A stretch of 64,000 bases of DNA from Hippasteria phrygiana (taxonomy: Eukaryota > Echinodermata > Asteroidea > Valvatida > Goniasteridae), in the NCBI GenBank assembly GCA_037893225.1, contig JAZGUH010000026.1, positions 1,550,001 to 1,614,000 of the forward strand, written 5' to 3'. Below are positions 20,853 to 31,890 of the stretch, one piece after another. Below the pieces are notes generated by a model that ran no database searches, was not told the DNA's origin, and was given only the letters and a program-made list of their open reading frames with translations. Both the position numbers and the translations under genes were made by a program. Within the stretch, counting starts at the first letter, position 1; every line of letters begins with the position of its first letter.

Positions 20853-21082
20853 TACTACTCAAAAAAATTAAAGGATCAGACATTTGCCTTTGAAAATTTC
20901 AGTCAGGTGTGTACTGAAGTTGATATTACTCATTGTACACTGCTGCGCATGTCCATGCTTGGTTAAGCACCACAGAATGTGAGATGATGCAATTGCTCAG
21001 TCAGGTGTTTCAAAGTCAAATTGACTGGAGGGGTTAAAACAAATTATAATTAAGTTTGATCCTTAAATTTTTTTGAGTAGTA
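20853..21082. mobile_element. MITE with ~28-bp TIRs and TA ends (mariner-like)
   Basis: The left end TACTACTCAAAAAAATTAAAG is matched by its inverted complement at the right end, finishing at 21082. Both ends are flanked by TATA-rich sequence compatible with a TA target. The ~230-bp interior has no frame. The size and structure are those of a non-autonomous Tc1/mariner-type element. Confidence 0.8.
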
Positions 21083-21613
21083 TATATGCATGCCCGTCTC
21101 TTCCCATTAATTAAAAATTTCAGTAGACCTTATGCGTTAAGGCGGCGTTAGAGGGCACTGGTTTTGTATCACTAAGATATGGGTAACCTTTTCAACAAAC
21201 ACTGTTAATAAACTAAAATACCAAAAATATTGCCCCTGAGACAAAACATAACCTCTGAGACATCCGAATGTCTCGTAACCTCTGAGACATCCATAGTGAT
21301 CAGTCAATCATGTCACTTGCAACATCGACTTGCAAAAGTGCAATATGGCTGCAGAGATGCGGTTATTGGGTGCTATTGACAACGATGATGAATTACTGAA
21401 AACCAGCAATTCATAATTTAGTCTTTGAAAAAGAACCTTCGATCTCTCGTCATTTTCGGAGCACGAATGCCGACAACTTTCCGATTTGATACGCCCGATG
21501 TTCTTCGACTTCTTATCATAATTACGTGGCCAAACGGTGCAGTGGTAAGAGCAGTTGAGGGGCTTTGCACAGTACTGAGACGTCTTGCATACCCTAAAAG
21601 CTTAAAAAGACTA
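21083..21613. other. Non-coding interval
   Basis: No gene was recognised. A phrase resembling a pol III A box (gtgcagtggtaagagca, near 21536) occurs without a matching B box. The last ~23 bp (accctaaaagct...aaaagactata) recur at 40520, next to the third mariner copy. Confidence 0.4.
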
Positions 21614-21729
21614 TACAGGGTGTCTCCCCAAAAATGTCCAGACCAAACCAGGCAACGTCAGAATCTAGATTTCGACAGATCCTGATGCGGGAACTTCTTA
21701 CATGAGAAATAGTCTGTATTTCATCAAAA

Positions 21730-22194
21730 TCAGTCAGAAGTTATGTCATTGTTTGTGCAGCAAGGTCGGCCTCCAACTAGGAGTGACTGACAGTGACTTT
21801 TTACATTTTTCATTACAAGAAGCTGTCTGTCTGTGGTTATAGCAGCCCAGTCATGAAGGGAATCTCTCTGATCGTTTCTTGAGTCTGAAGTAAACTCCCT
21901 GGGTGGATGGTCTTTTGCTGCATAGGCTCTAGTGTTCTGTTTGTTTATGCACCCGTTCAGAGGAAACTTTGCCTCATCACCACAGATAAATCGTTGTAGC
22001 ACAGCAGTGAACCATCTCGAATACCGCATCCTCCGCTGTGGATCAGCTGGAGCTAAGCCACGCCTGGTCAGGACTTTGTGGGGATGGAATTTTACCTTTG
22101 CTGCCATTCGTGAAAAGGACGACTTTGGAATGTGCAGTTGGTTGCGCCTGGCTGATTGTCTTGGGTCGTCTTCCATGATCGTGTATGTGTCCAT
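21730..22194 (-). pseudogene. Mariner-like transposase, 3' half (left arm)
   Basis: The frame contains FICGDEAKFPLNGCINKQN, matching the second catalytic-Asp region (DEA.F.LNG.VN.QN) of IS630/Tc1/mariner transposases, followed by DWAAITTD. It lacks the N-terminal DNA-binding part and the C-terminal third. It shares its 5' truncation point (just upstream of MEDDPRQS) with the copy at 40642-41117, so both derive from one deleted version. Confidence 0.75.
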
Positions 22195-22239
22195 GTAGGC
22201 CTACTTATTGTAGTGGAGAACTTCTTTTGATTGATCCAA

Positions 22240-22930
22240 TGCCAAGATGGTTGGTTAACAGTTCACAACTGAGCAGCGAGTCTTTATGGTCAAAACCTTC
22301 CACGAAACTCAGGATGTTACCTAAACGATCGAACATTTCCAGCAGAGATTTCCTAACAGGGACCCACCTGTTGGACGAACAGTCAAGCGAAATGTGGCAA
22401 AGTATGAAAACCATGGCACCCGTTTGAATCGGAATAAGGAGAACAGTGGCGGGCCAAGGACACGGAGATACATTAATTCATTTGCACAGATTCGAGCTAG
22501 CATGGAAGACGACCCAAGACAATCAGCCAGGCGCAACCAACTGCACATTCCAAAGTCGTCCTTTTCACGAATGGCAGCAGAGGTAAAATTCCATCCCTAC
22601 AAAGTCCAGACCAGGCATGGCTTAGCTCCAAGTGATCCACAGCGGAGGATGCGGTATTCGAGATGGTTCACTGCTGTGCGACGACGATTTATCTGTGGTG
22701 ATGAGGCAAAGTTTTCTCTGAACGGGTGCATCAACAAACAGAATACTAGAGCCTATGCAGCAAAAGACCATCCACCCAGGGAGTTTACTTCAGACTCAAG
22801 AAACGATCAGAGAGATTCCCTTCATGACTGGGCTGCTATAACTACAGACGGACAGCTTCTTGGAATGAAAAATGTAAAAACGTCAGTCAGTCACTTTGGG
22901 GCTGACCTTGCTGCACAAAAAATGACATAA
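22240..22930 (+). pseudogene. Mariner-like transposase with HTH, frameshifted (right arm)
   Basis: Reading across frames near 22260-22400 gives the helix-turn-helix leader (TTEQRVFMVKTFHET and GRTVKRNVAKYENHGT-like pieces). The long frame 22394-22930 continues through MEDDPRQSARR and GDEAKFSLNGCINKQN to DWAAITTDGQLLG. At least one frameshift lies around 22320. There is no evidence of the terminal catalytic D/E, so the copy is dead. Confidence 0.75.
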
Positions 22931-23084
22931 CTTCTGATTGGCTTGACTGATTTTGATGAAATACAGACTATTTTTCATGTAAGAAGTTCTCGCATCAGGA
23001 TCTGTAGAAATCTAGATTCTGAGGTTGCCTGGTTTGGCCTGGACATTTTTTTGGGGACACCCTGTATAACAAATCCGAGATTAA

Positions 23085-23687
23085 AGGGACACATTGCCTT
23101 CAAATGTCATGAAATTTTGCTGTTTGGAAATGTTCCTTATCTTTTTTATAAGAGTTGTTCATGCAAAAATACACGTATAATGTGTTGTAATTAGTGAGTA
23201 GTGATTACAAAACAAAAAATTGGCCTCTGACCGCTGACATCTGACCCGCGAAACAAAGACTTATTTCCATTAGTAAATACCACCGTCTAAATAATGCGCA
23301 AAATACGCTGTAAGAGTCTTAAGGCTGCAGGCGCCGCAGCCAGTGGCCTTGTAAATCAGATGATCGCCAGGTACCATTCTCTATCTCGCGACACATAATT
23401 GCCAGTGCTGCGCGCCGTGCCACAGTACATCAAAATGGATCAACAGAACGTACTTCAACCAGCTGCGACTGGAAATACGACTGGTGAACACGGTCCGCCA
23501 TTTTGTGGAGTCAAACATTTGGTTCTACAAAATGGCGGACCGTTATTTGTCACGAAATTAAACAAAAACCACGCGATTTGAAGGGATAGTTCTGTGAATC
23601 TTTATATTCTAATTTTAAAAAAGCTTCCCAACCATATCCATTTCAGTTGTATAGCCCAAATCGCAAAATCCAAAGCAATGTGTCCCT
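23085..23687. mobile_element. TTAA-flanked MITE, copy 1 (Kolobok-like termini)
   Basis: It is bounded by TTAA at 23081-23084 and 23688-23691. The termini are AGGGACACATTGCCTT and, inverted, AGGGACACATTGCTTT. The centre holds a near-perfect inverted repeat (CGGTCCGCCATTTTGT / ACAAAATGGCGGACCG around 23490-23543). TTAA targets and 5'-RRG ends are features described for Kolobok elements. A related copy lies at 56798-57388. Confidence 0.85.
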
Positions 23688-23802
23688 TTAATGAACTACG
23701 TAGGTCTGTGTGCAGCAAAATGGAAAGCGATCGATTCTGATGAACAATAGCAATAACCATTGTGACCGCAAGCTAAGGTATCCAACTTAATATAAGGCAT
23801 CC

Positions 23803-24280
23803 TAAATCTACACGTGTCAGTGTACTTATGACATCGCTTTTACACGTACGACGTTACGTGTAGCGCTTAAAAGTAAGGACTGCGCCGGGGGGAAACTGAT
23901 GTCATACTACTGTTGGTATTTCAAGACAATCGTCTTGAACTTTTGTCAACTTTTAAAACAAAATTAGTTTTAAACACAACGCCTAAAATTAAAACTGAAA
24001 ACTTGTCTCTTTTGTTGGTAAGCTGATAGTATGCGTACACGTAAATCTACACGTGTCAGTGTACTTATGACATCGCTTTTACACGTACGACGTTACGTGT
24101 AGCGCTTAAAAGTAAGGACTGCGCCGGGGGGAAACTGATGTCATACTACTGTTGGTATTTCAAGACAATCGTCTTGAACTTTTGTCAACTTTTAAAACAA
24201 AATTAGTTTTAAACACAACGCCTAAAATTAAAACTGAAAACTTGTCTCTTTTGTTGGTAAGCTGATAGTATGCGTACACG
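23803..24280. repeat. Perfect 239-bp tandem duplication
   Basis: 23803-24041 is repeated at 24042-24280 with no difference that I can find. The unit includes 'cacgtgtcagtgtac', a G run (gccgggggg) and 'gctgatagtatgcgtacacg'. It is either a very recent duplication or an assembly artefact. Confidence 0.9.
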
Positions 24281-24299
24281 TAAACGTACAAGTACAAGT

Positions 24300-25460
24300 T
24301 TGAAATCTCAACCTCTCTATTGTCACTGGTTATTAACCTAATATCTTACTGCTCTATCGTGATTGCTTGGTGTATACAGGTTATTATTTTGTTTTTAAAA
24401 CACCAATAGTTTTGGTTGTACTATAATTTCACTGCCAAGATCACGTTACTGTCACCCTTTTTATTCACCTAAATATCTTACTGCTCTATCGTGATTATTT
24501 GGTTTATTTCGTTTGTAAACACTAATATTATAGTTTTGGTTGTACAGTTACAATCAATTCACTGGTGAAGATCACGTTATAGTCACTGGTTATTCACCTG
24601 AATATCTCACTGCTATATCGTGATTATTTGGTGTATATAACGGGTTATTATTTAGTTTTTAAAACACCAATAGTTTTGGTTGTACTATCAATTTACTGGC
24701 TCTATCGTGATTATTTGGCGTATACATGTATAACAGGGTATTATTTCGTTTTTAAAACACCAATAGTTTTGGTTGTACCATCAATTCACTGGTGAAGATC
24801 ACGTTATTGTTACTGGTATTCACCTGAATATCTCACTGCTATATCGTGATTATTTGGTGTATATAACGGGTTATTATTTAGTTTTTAAAACACCAATAGT
24901 TTTGGTTGTACTATCAATTTACTGGTGAAGATCACGTTACTTGTCAGTGGTCATCACCTTAATACCTTATCTATCGTGATTATTTGGTGTATGTATACAG
25001 GTTATTATTTCGTTTTTAAAACACCAATAGTTTTGGTTGTACTATCAATTCACTGGTAAAGCTCACGTTATTGTCACCCTTTTTAATTACCTATCTTACT
25101 GCTCTATCGTGATTATTGGTTTATTTCGTTTGTCAACACCAATAGTTTTGGTTGTACCATCAATTCACTGGTGAAGATCACGTTATTGTTACTGGTTATT
25201 CACCTTAATATCTTACTGCTCTATCGTGATTATTTGGTGTACATGTATATAACAGGTTATTATTTCGTTTTTAAACACCAATAGTTTTGGTTTTTACCAT
25301 CAATTCACTGGTGAAGATCACGTTATTTGTCAGTGGTCATTCACCTAAATATATTACTTCTCTATCGTGATTATTTGGTGTATACAGGTAATTATTTCGT
25401 TTTTAAAACAATAGTTTTGGTTGTACTATCAATTCACTCGTGAAGATCACGTTATTGTCG
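24300..25460. repeat. ~130-bp satellite array, about nine units
   Basis: The phrase 'tcaattcactggtgaagatcacgtta' recurs at 24553, 24781, 24914, 25044, 25160, 25300 and 25429 with 116-140 bp spacing, joined to 'ctatcgtgattatttggtgtata' and 'aaaacaccaatagttttggttgta'. Two further diverged or partial units lie at 24425 and 24689. A lone unit sits at about 20335-20445. Confidence 0.85.
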
Positions 25461-26059
25461 CTTGAATCGATTAATGCGGAATCGAGTTTTAGGTTGATAG
25501 GCTACGCCCTGGTCGGTTTTCAGCCGTCTTGTATTAGTACTCCACAAAGTTAATTAAGTATTTTAAGTAATTTTGTCACGTCTGTTTTGAGGTTAACTTC
25601 ACAACATTCGTCCTGTTTCCTAATTATGGAGAATGTAAAACATATGCAAATTTTGTTGCAACTTAGGAACCCGACGGCTGAGTTCAAAGCAGCTACGGAA
25701 ACTTCAACCCAAGACCTAAATCATCATGTTCAAAACAAATGGATTGGGCAAACTTTACCCACGTCATTTTGGAATCAGAGGTTACATTATAAAACACATT
25801 TTAACAAACTTGGACAAAAGCCATTGGGAAAGCGAGTGTTACACTTCAGCCGTAGTACGCAGACTTTGACATTTGAAGGTCATTTATATATGATACTATT
25901 ATATTCTGCAAATGCGAAATGTTGGGGGAAACGATTCTTTTATGGGGGCGAACCCCCCCCCCCCCCACCCCTCCACTTAGCTACGCCACTGCTTATACGC
26001 AGCGCCCGCTGACCCAGTTTCTCTTCCACGCCTATGTGTGTACATACGCGCGCGGAACT
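25461..26059. other. Non-coding interval with a hAT-type MITE end
   Basis: A poly-C run (25949-25964) and the end 'tagctacgccactg' (to 25992) resemble one terminus of the common hAT MITEs with CAGTGGCG ends. No partner end was found. The frame at 25587-26012 has no recognisable domain. Confidence 0.45.
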
Positions 26060-26063
26060 TTAA

Positions 26064-27451
26064 AGAGGAACTAAAACGGCAAAAAATGATTTGACCTTTT
26101 TGACTTATCTGATAGTTTATGCCTCCCCAAAACTAATGTAACAAGTTTCATGATTCTGAAAAATAGAAAAAAATGTTTTTGAGCCTTTTCTTTCTGAGCC
26201 ACTTTGACTCGATTCAGAAAAGGCCGAGGTCAACTGCGTGCCGTATCGCGCGAGTATTGACGTATACGTGTAGAAACATATGACGTCACTGTATTATACG
26301 ACAATGTTTTACGTAGAGTCTGTACGTATTTTTTTGTCTAAGGCTAGTATTACTTGCTGTGCTTTTTGCTCATGATTCAGGAGTAACACTACGATAAACA
26401 TATTTTAAAGTGTTGACATCTTTGTGAGACACATTTAGAGTTGGGGTTGTAGGCTTGTTCTTGCTGAAAAGCTAGTTATGAGTCATACTTTCCTTTGTTT
26501 GCAGTCGGCTTTTATTGGAACCTGCGCGGTGAGTTGTGTGTGAGCTGATGCTATACTCTAGTCTGGCGACTTTGCTTATGCAGCCCTCATAAGGACCCGC
26601 ACCTTCTCAGAACCATACACACAATTTCTGTTATAAGGTACCAGCCTCAATCGCATGCAGCGCATGCGGTACCGTGCGTGTACAATGCATGTTGAGTCAA
26701 GCGAGCGTGGACAGGGAGACAGCCGGGGCTCTGGCTGCTCAAGACGGCAACCGCAGGCAACGTCGTCGCGGTGGTGGTGCGCGTGAGTCCGGGGCACGAT
26801 TGGAATGCTCGGTGCCTAGAGTTGGAATGGCTCCAGCCTTCAAACGGAATTGTGCCTTCAAACCCAGCTGAGTTTTCATACTAACACTATCATCTATACA
26901 GTCTTTGGCGAAATGTTCTGCACATATTTTCGACCATTTCGACAGCCCAAAATCAGATATTGTATTGTCTACAAAGCGGACCCACTGTCGCCTTTGAGCT
27001 CCATTCAGCACTGGGAATCGCAGTAAGGTTAGGTCAGGGTTTTTGTCGCTGTTCCTCGTGTAACCCCCAACTACACACGATCGAGGCATAATGATTATCT
27101 CAGAACCATGCTCATACTGAAATAATATCAAAAGTAGACAAAATAGACGGGAAAACGGAGGAGTTAGGTCGACAAAAACTCTTCAGCAGCATCAACTCCA
27201 CGTACGTACATGCATAGTGTTTGGCTGTAGCATCAACCGACTCTACACGTGTACGTCACGGGGTCACGTACATACATTTAACATACATAATGAGCTTTCG
27301 CGAAACAGGATAAATGGTTCAGAATAACAACCCTTTTTTTTTAATAGAAAAATTCCTCTCGTCTGCAAACTAATCTCCATCAGTTAAAAGAGTATTTAAA
27401 CTGTCGGAAAAGTCCAAAAAGTCAAAAAAAAATTGCCGGTTTAGTTCCTCT
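26064..27451. mobile_element. Kolobok-like element with THAP ORF, copy 1
   Basis: A 1388-bp element flanked by TTAA (26060-26063, 27452-27455). The termini are AGAGGAACTAAAACGGC and, inverted, AGAGGAACTAAACCGGC. TTAA duplication, 5'-RRG ends and an encoded THAP domain together match the Kolobok superfamily. No DDE core is present, so it is a non-autonomous derivative. A diverged relative in opposite orientation lies at 36488-37893. Confidence 0.8.
26739..27089 (-). CDS. THAP-type zinc-finger protein fragment
   Basis: Starting at MPRSC (27089), the ~117-aa frame shows the THAP plan: an early Cys (SCVVGG), the conserved Phe/Pro (LRFP), Trp in RRQWVRFV, CAEHF as the C-x2-H pair, and a terminal IPTL matching the AVPTIF box. 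THAP domains bind DNA and form the N-terminus of Kolobok and P-element transposases. The second zinc Cys expected 2-4 residues after the first is replaced (VVGG), so zinc binding is probably lost. No catalytic domain follows; the frame runs into arginine/proline-rich sequence. Confidence 0.75.
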   Translation of the reverse strand: MPRSCVVGGYTRNSDKNPDLTLLRFPVLNGAQRRQWVRFVDNTISDFGLSKWSKICAEHFAKDCIDDSVSMKTQLGLKAQFRLKAGAIPTLGTEHSNRAPDSRAPPPRRRCLRLPS

Positions 27452-27563
27452 TTAAGGTACTTGACAAATTTGTTTACTGCTACATGTATGAGCTCCGTGC
27501 ACAACTACCCCCTCAGCGGAAAGAAAAGGCGAGTTGGGGGGTCAATATCGACGCCATCTTACC

Positions 27564-27755
27564 CAGTGGCGGATCTACGGGGTGGGGGGGGGGGGGGGTT
27601 TGGGGGTTTAACCCCCCCCCTTGGGCTGTCCAGTGAAATGTTTCCGGGGGCATGCTTTACGGGTTTAATGCCCCGGACCCCCTAGCAAGGCGTGCCTTCG
27701 GGTAAACCCCCCCCCCCCCCCCCCCTCCCTTAGTTAAAACCTAGATCCGCCCCTG
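27564..27755. mobile_element. Short hAT-type MITE with G/C-run interior
   Basis: The ends CAGTGGCGGATCTA and CTAGATCCGCCCCTG are inverted repeats starting with the hAT-typical CAG(T/G)G. The interior contains long G and C runs at the two sides. A clear 8-bp target duplication is not visible. Confidence 0.7.
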
Positions 27756-28369
27756 TTACATGACTTCAATTTAAGTGTCTGGTTCCTGCTGTGATATTCT
27801 TATTGAAAACACAATTATCGAGAGTCAGCGAACAGACAAAGCAACCCCACTGGTATACGAGTATCAAATGAGCGAGGAGCGCGGTGCGGATACCAGCGAC
27901 GTACTGCTATGTGGACAGCGCCCTCATTCGACGGCACACGGAGCCCATAGTCAGTGAATATTTTCAGATATCTGGCAAATCTGGGAAAAAATTTCTTACA
28001 AAGAAATTTCTTCACCAATGTGTTTGTAAAGGTGTCTACTAACACATTTCAAGAAGTTTAAATTGAACTCCCCTAGGACAACCCGTGACAGCTGCTGAAA
28101 GTTGGGGTACTCGGAACCTTATCCGACAAAAATAGAAAATGTTTAATTCTGCCTTAAGCAGCTTATGAGGGGTAAAACTAGGTTTTTTTCATGATTCTGA
28201 ATCGATTGCAAGCATTTGTTTTCCACCAAAACCACTCCTTGGTGGGAAAAACGGCCACGCCCACTTTTCCCGTTCCTCGCAAACCCATTTTTTTTGCGAA
28301 AATAAGTATTGCTGGGTGCATATGTAAATTAAAAAGTAGCTTTCTTAGTTTATTTCAATTTCTCGAATA

Positions 28370-28900
28370 CTAGTTTGAAAACGATACTGCTCCACCCATG
28401 TCAAATGCCTCAGTAGTCAAGGTCTGAGTCTTCTCCAGGCTCTGCACCATCGTGGATAATACATATAATGCCTTTACAACTTCCGCATGCTGAGATACAC
28501 TTGACACCATTCTTCTTGCAGCTGCACCGCCGGTTGCTGAATCTCCATTACAATTGCAGCTCGTGAACCGTAGCAGCTCCTCAGGAGCCATAGAGTCTAC
28601 TGTTGGAACCGGCTCATAACCACGAACCCCTACCGTCCATCCATAGTCACCGGGGTCCAAAGACACGCTGTGCAGCAGCACCTTCTGTTGGAGGTAGAGT
28701 CTCTGGTTTGATCAGCCCGGCCGCCGCCTTCCGCGAGAACATGTTGTATCGAATTGCACCCAAAGTAGTACCTGGTGCGTGGTAAATTTATTGGAAAATC
28801 GCAATACCAGCCCCAATCAACGCGTCCTTGGTAACCTGTACGTCAAGGAAGATGTCCATGTGATAGACTCGGAACTCAAAGCACAGGGTGATGACACTTG
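28370..28900 (-). pseudogene. CXC-domain protein, C-terminal part (left arm)
   Basis: Reading right to left: TKDALIGAG, then YNMFSRKAA, then LPPTEGAA, DYGWTV and APEELLRFTSCNCNGD. After a frameshift comes RRCSCKKNGVKC with CGSCKG. This cysteine series is a tesmin/CXC-like motif that I associate with the C-terminus of a large, repeated, transposon-linked protein family of marine invertebrates. The frameshift near 28540 appears to be a one-base deletion and is shared with the right-arm copy. Function is unknown, and the reading is by resemblance. Confidence 0.6.
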
Positions 28901-28995
28901 ACCAAGTCCACGGAAAGCTGCAGCTGATCTAGATCTAGATCTAAAGTCATACCCCACTGCACACAGTATGACCGATATCCCTAGTCAGCTGGCAC

Positions 28996-30040
28996 TTGTT
29001 CCTGAGAGCCTTCAGATTTGTTGAGACCGATAGTGAAGACAGACGAGGAGTACATTATTTTGTAGCCATTTTGGGCCGGACCTTCAACAAGGCCCATCGG
29101 CCTCGGGGCTTGCCATACAACTGGATCATAGATTTGTTTCAAAGCTCAACAAGTTACACCGGTTGGGGTACACTGAGTCTTACGCAGAGATACAAAGTTA
29201 CAAATGCTGCTTCCTCAATGACAGGAATGGAGTTGGCATCTTTGATGCTTCTGGTGTTCTTGGTATACCATTATTGAAGAAGCTGATGATCAGATTGATG
29301 ATGAGGTAGAGGTTGACGTCGAACTTGAGTATCTATCAGTTGCTGCAACAGCCGGTAAAAGTGAAATACAGAGTGACGATCATGTAATCTCCATGGAGGT
29401 TGGGGATACAAGCTCAATATGTGCAGTCACTGTTTGTTGGAGACAATTATAGATTTGAACATTGTTTCTATTTACGGGAACACTCCCTTTCATTCAATGG
29501 GTTTGATTAAAGTCACCTCTGCGGCGCCACCTTCGGCAGATGATCGGATGACAGCAGCTGTCAACAGGGTGAAGTTGAAGGCACTCGACAAGGCTAAGAT
29601 CCTGAAGGCAGCTGAAGTGAAGATTCTTCCATTCACAAACAGGAAACAGATAGGGATCAACGGCATCTCGGCTGAGCTCTCCTCCTCCGTGACACAAGAC
29701 CAGCCACTCGTCTCTCTGGGAGACACGCTCAGGGCAGCAGGGTGTTTAATCAAAGCCCAAGATCCCGAGTTCCAGCACTCCAACTGGAATGGCTAGATGA
29801 AGAGAATCCATGCAGAGGATGCCAAGCAGAGCACGCAGGTCGACTTCCTCCCGGTCATCGAAGGTTACCCTAATGACCACAATACCATCTTCACCACTCT
29901 CAAAGAGTGCATGCGGCTCTCAAAGAGTGCATGCGGCTCTCCTGGGATAAAGTCTCCATAGTGACCTTCGATCTCCCCACCTGGCTCAAGGTTGTGGATA
30001 TAAAGCGGGCGAATCTGCCCACCATTCCAAGGTGAGGGCA
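28996..30040 (+). pseudogene. N-terminal part of the same transposon-associated gene (left arm)
   Basis: Across frames one reads pieces such as LHRLGYTESYAEIQ, then 29419-29796 with APPSADDRMTAAVNRVKLKALDK, then VDFLPVIEGYPNDHNTIFTTL and SIVTFDLPTWLKVVDIKR. The last two resemble the 'IIYLPFIN...YDTIYT...VTFDQPLYLKA' segment of the large repetitive protein family that ends in a CXC motif. Several frame breaks make it non-functional. A short 18-bp tandem duplication (aaagagtgcatgcggctc) lies at 29902-29938. Confidence 0.55.
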
Positions 30041-30189
30041 CTGTGCGTTTGTAAATACCGGCAATCGTGGACTAGGGACAAAAGGGTTATGGCATAGACA
30101 AAGGGTCCACGATTGACCGAACGTCCACGATTGGAAATCGTGTACTAAACATACGGAAGACCTTCCGAAAAAGTACAAACAAAAGATGT

Positions 30190-31400
30190 CCTGTGGTCAT
30201 TAGGGTAACCTTCGATGACCGGGAGGAAGTCGACCTGCGTGCTCTGCTTGACATCCTCTGCATGGATTCTCTTCATCTAGCCATTCCAGTTGGAGTGCTG
30301 GAACTCAGGATCTTGGGCTTTGATCACACACCCTGCTGCCCTGAGCGTGTCTCCCGGAGAGACGAGTGGCTGGTCTTGTGTCACGGAGGAGACGAGCCCA
30401 GCCGAGATGCCGTTTATCCCTATCTGTTTCCTGTTTGTGAATGGAAGAATCTTTACTTCAGCTGCCTTCAGGATCTTAGCCTTGTCGAGTGCCTTCAACT
30501 TCACCCTGTTGACAGCTGCTGTCGTCCAATCATCTGCCGAAGGTGGCGCCGGAGAGGTGACTTTAATCAAACCCATTGAATGAAAGGGAGTGTTCCCGTA
30601 AATAGAAACAATGTTCAAATCTATATTGTCTCCAACAAAGTGACTGCAAATATTGAGCTTGTATCCCCAACCTCCATGAAGATTACATGATTGTCACTCT
30701 GTATTTCACTTTAACCGGCTGTTGCAGCAACTGATAGATACTCAAGTTCGACGTCAACCTCATCATCTATCTGATCATCAGCTTCTTCAATAATGGTATA
30801 CCAAGAGCGCCAGAAGCATAACAGATGACAACTTCATTCCTGTCATTGAGGAAGCAGCATTTGTAACTTTGTATCTCTGCGTAAGACTCAGTGTACCCCA
30901 AGCGGTGTAACTTGTTGAGCATCCACTTTGAAACAAATCTATGATCCAGTTGTATGGCAAGCCCAATCTGGTATGGCAATACCCCTGCCGAGTGCGATAT
31001 GCCTTTATGAAGTTCTTCCTCCTCGTCTGTCTTCACTATCGGTCTCAAAAACACCTGAAAGCTCTCAGGAACAAGTGCCGATTTAAGTCATGTCAATCAA
31101 TAGTGACGATGTCAATCAATAGTGACAATGTCATTGCAAATTAACTTTAGTGCAGTTTTTATGATCTGAGTATACTTATCTCTAAACTGAACATTAGCAT
31201 GATGCTCTCGCAGAATGTTGCTGGTCTTATCTCTGAAACGGGGCACATCTGCCCCCCTCTCCTGTGACGTGAATACAGAGTGTCGTGGTATTTCTCTTCT
31301 ATCTTCTTCTTTAGCCACCTCTTCGAATATGCGAGGCTCTGATCTGGTGACTGATCAAACTGCTGCAGCTTTCCGTGGACTTGGTCAAGTGTCATCACCC
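30190..31400 (-). pseudogene. N-terminal part of the same gene (right arm, longer)
   Basis: On the minus strand, 31398-31112 gives [26 protein letters not shown] and [14 protein letters not shown], an N-terminal segment missing from the left arm. It continues with LVPESFQVFLRPIVKTDEEEE and the segment shared with the left arm (30618-30277, APPSADDWTTAAVNRVK). It is interrupted by stops and frameshifts. Together the two arms show more of the ancestral gene than either alone. Confidence 0.55.
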
Positions 31401-31890
31401 TGTGCTTTGAGTTCCGAGTCTATCACATGGACATCTTCCTTGACGTACGGGTTACCAAGGACGCGTTGATTGGGGCTGGTATTGCGATTTTCCAGTACAT
31501 TTACCACGCACCAGGTACTACTTTGGGTGCAATTTGATACAACATGTTCTCGCGGAAGGCGGCGGCCGGGCTGATCAAACCAGAGACTCTACCTCCAACA
31601 GAAGGTGCTGCTGCACAGCATGTCTTCGGACCCCGGTGACTATGGATGGACGGTAGGTGTTCGTGGTTATGAGCCGGTTCCAACAGTAGACTATATGGCT
31701 CCTGAGGAGCTGCTATGGTTCACGAGCTGCAATTGTAATGGAGATTCAGCAACCGGCGGTGCAGCTGCAAGAAGAATGGTGTCAAGTGTATCTCAGCATG
31801 CGGAAGTTGTAAAGGCATTATATGTATTATCCACGATGGTGTAGAGCCTGGAGAAGATTCAGACCTTGACTAATGAGGCATTTGACATTG
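31380..31890 (+). pseudogene. CXC-domain protein, C-terminal part (right arm)
   Basis: This is the mirror copy of the left-arm fragment. HMDIFLDV..TKDALIGAGIAIFQ is followed by LPPTEGAAAQH, DYGWTVGVRGYEPVPTV, SCNCNGD and, after the same one-base frame loss near 31750, RRCSCKKNGVKC. Because both arms share this lesion, the arms were duplicated after the gene had died or the lesion was fixed in the mobile unit. Confidence 0.6.

Larger units (their letters stand above)
21614..23066. mobile_element. Inverted-repeat composite of two mariner-like copies, TA flanked
   Basis: The outer ends are inverted: TACAGGGTGTCTCCCC at 21614 and its complement ending at 23066, each next to a TA dinucleotide (21612-21613, 23067-23068). 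The left arm (21614 to ~22195, transposase sense on the minus strand) and the right arm (~22500-23066, plus strand) carry the same 3' half of one transposase. The unit is therefore a foldback of two copies sharing one type of end. The right arm extends into the helix-turn-helix region; the left does not. Confidence 0.8.

Noticed and set aside
21530..21570. tRNA-like A box (gtgcagtggtaagagca)
   Set aside because: No B box or cloverleaf follows at the required distance.
22321..22548. Minus-strand frame opposite the mariner right arm
   Set aside because: It is the antisense of the transposase leader. It resembles the frame at 21932-22198 only because the arms are inverted copies.
30193..30583. 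Overlapping frames of 97-128 aa on the plus strand
   Set aside because: They are antisense to the right-arm gene fragment of the palindrome; the matching frames in the left arm (29490-29783) have the same explanation.
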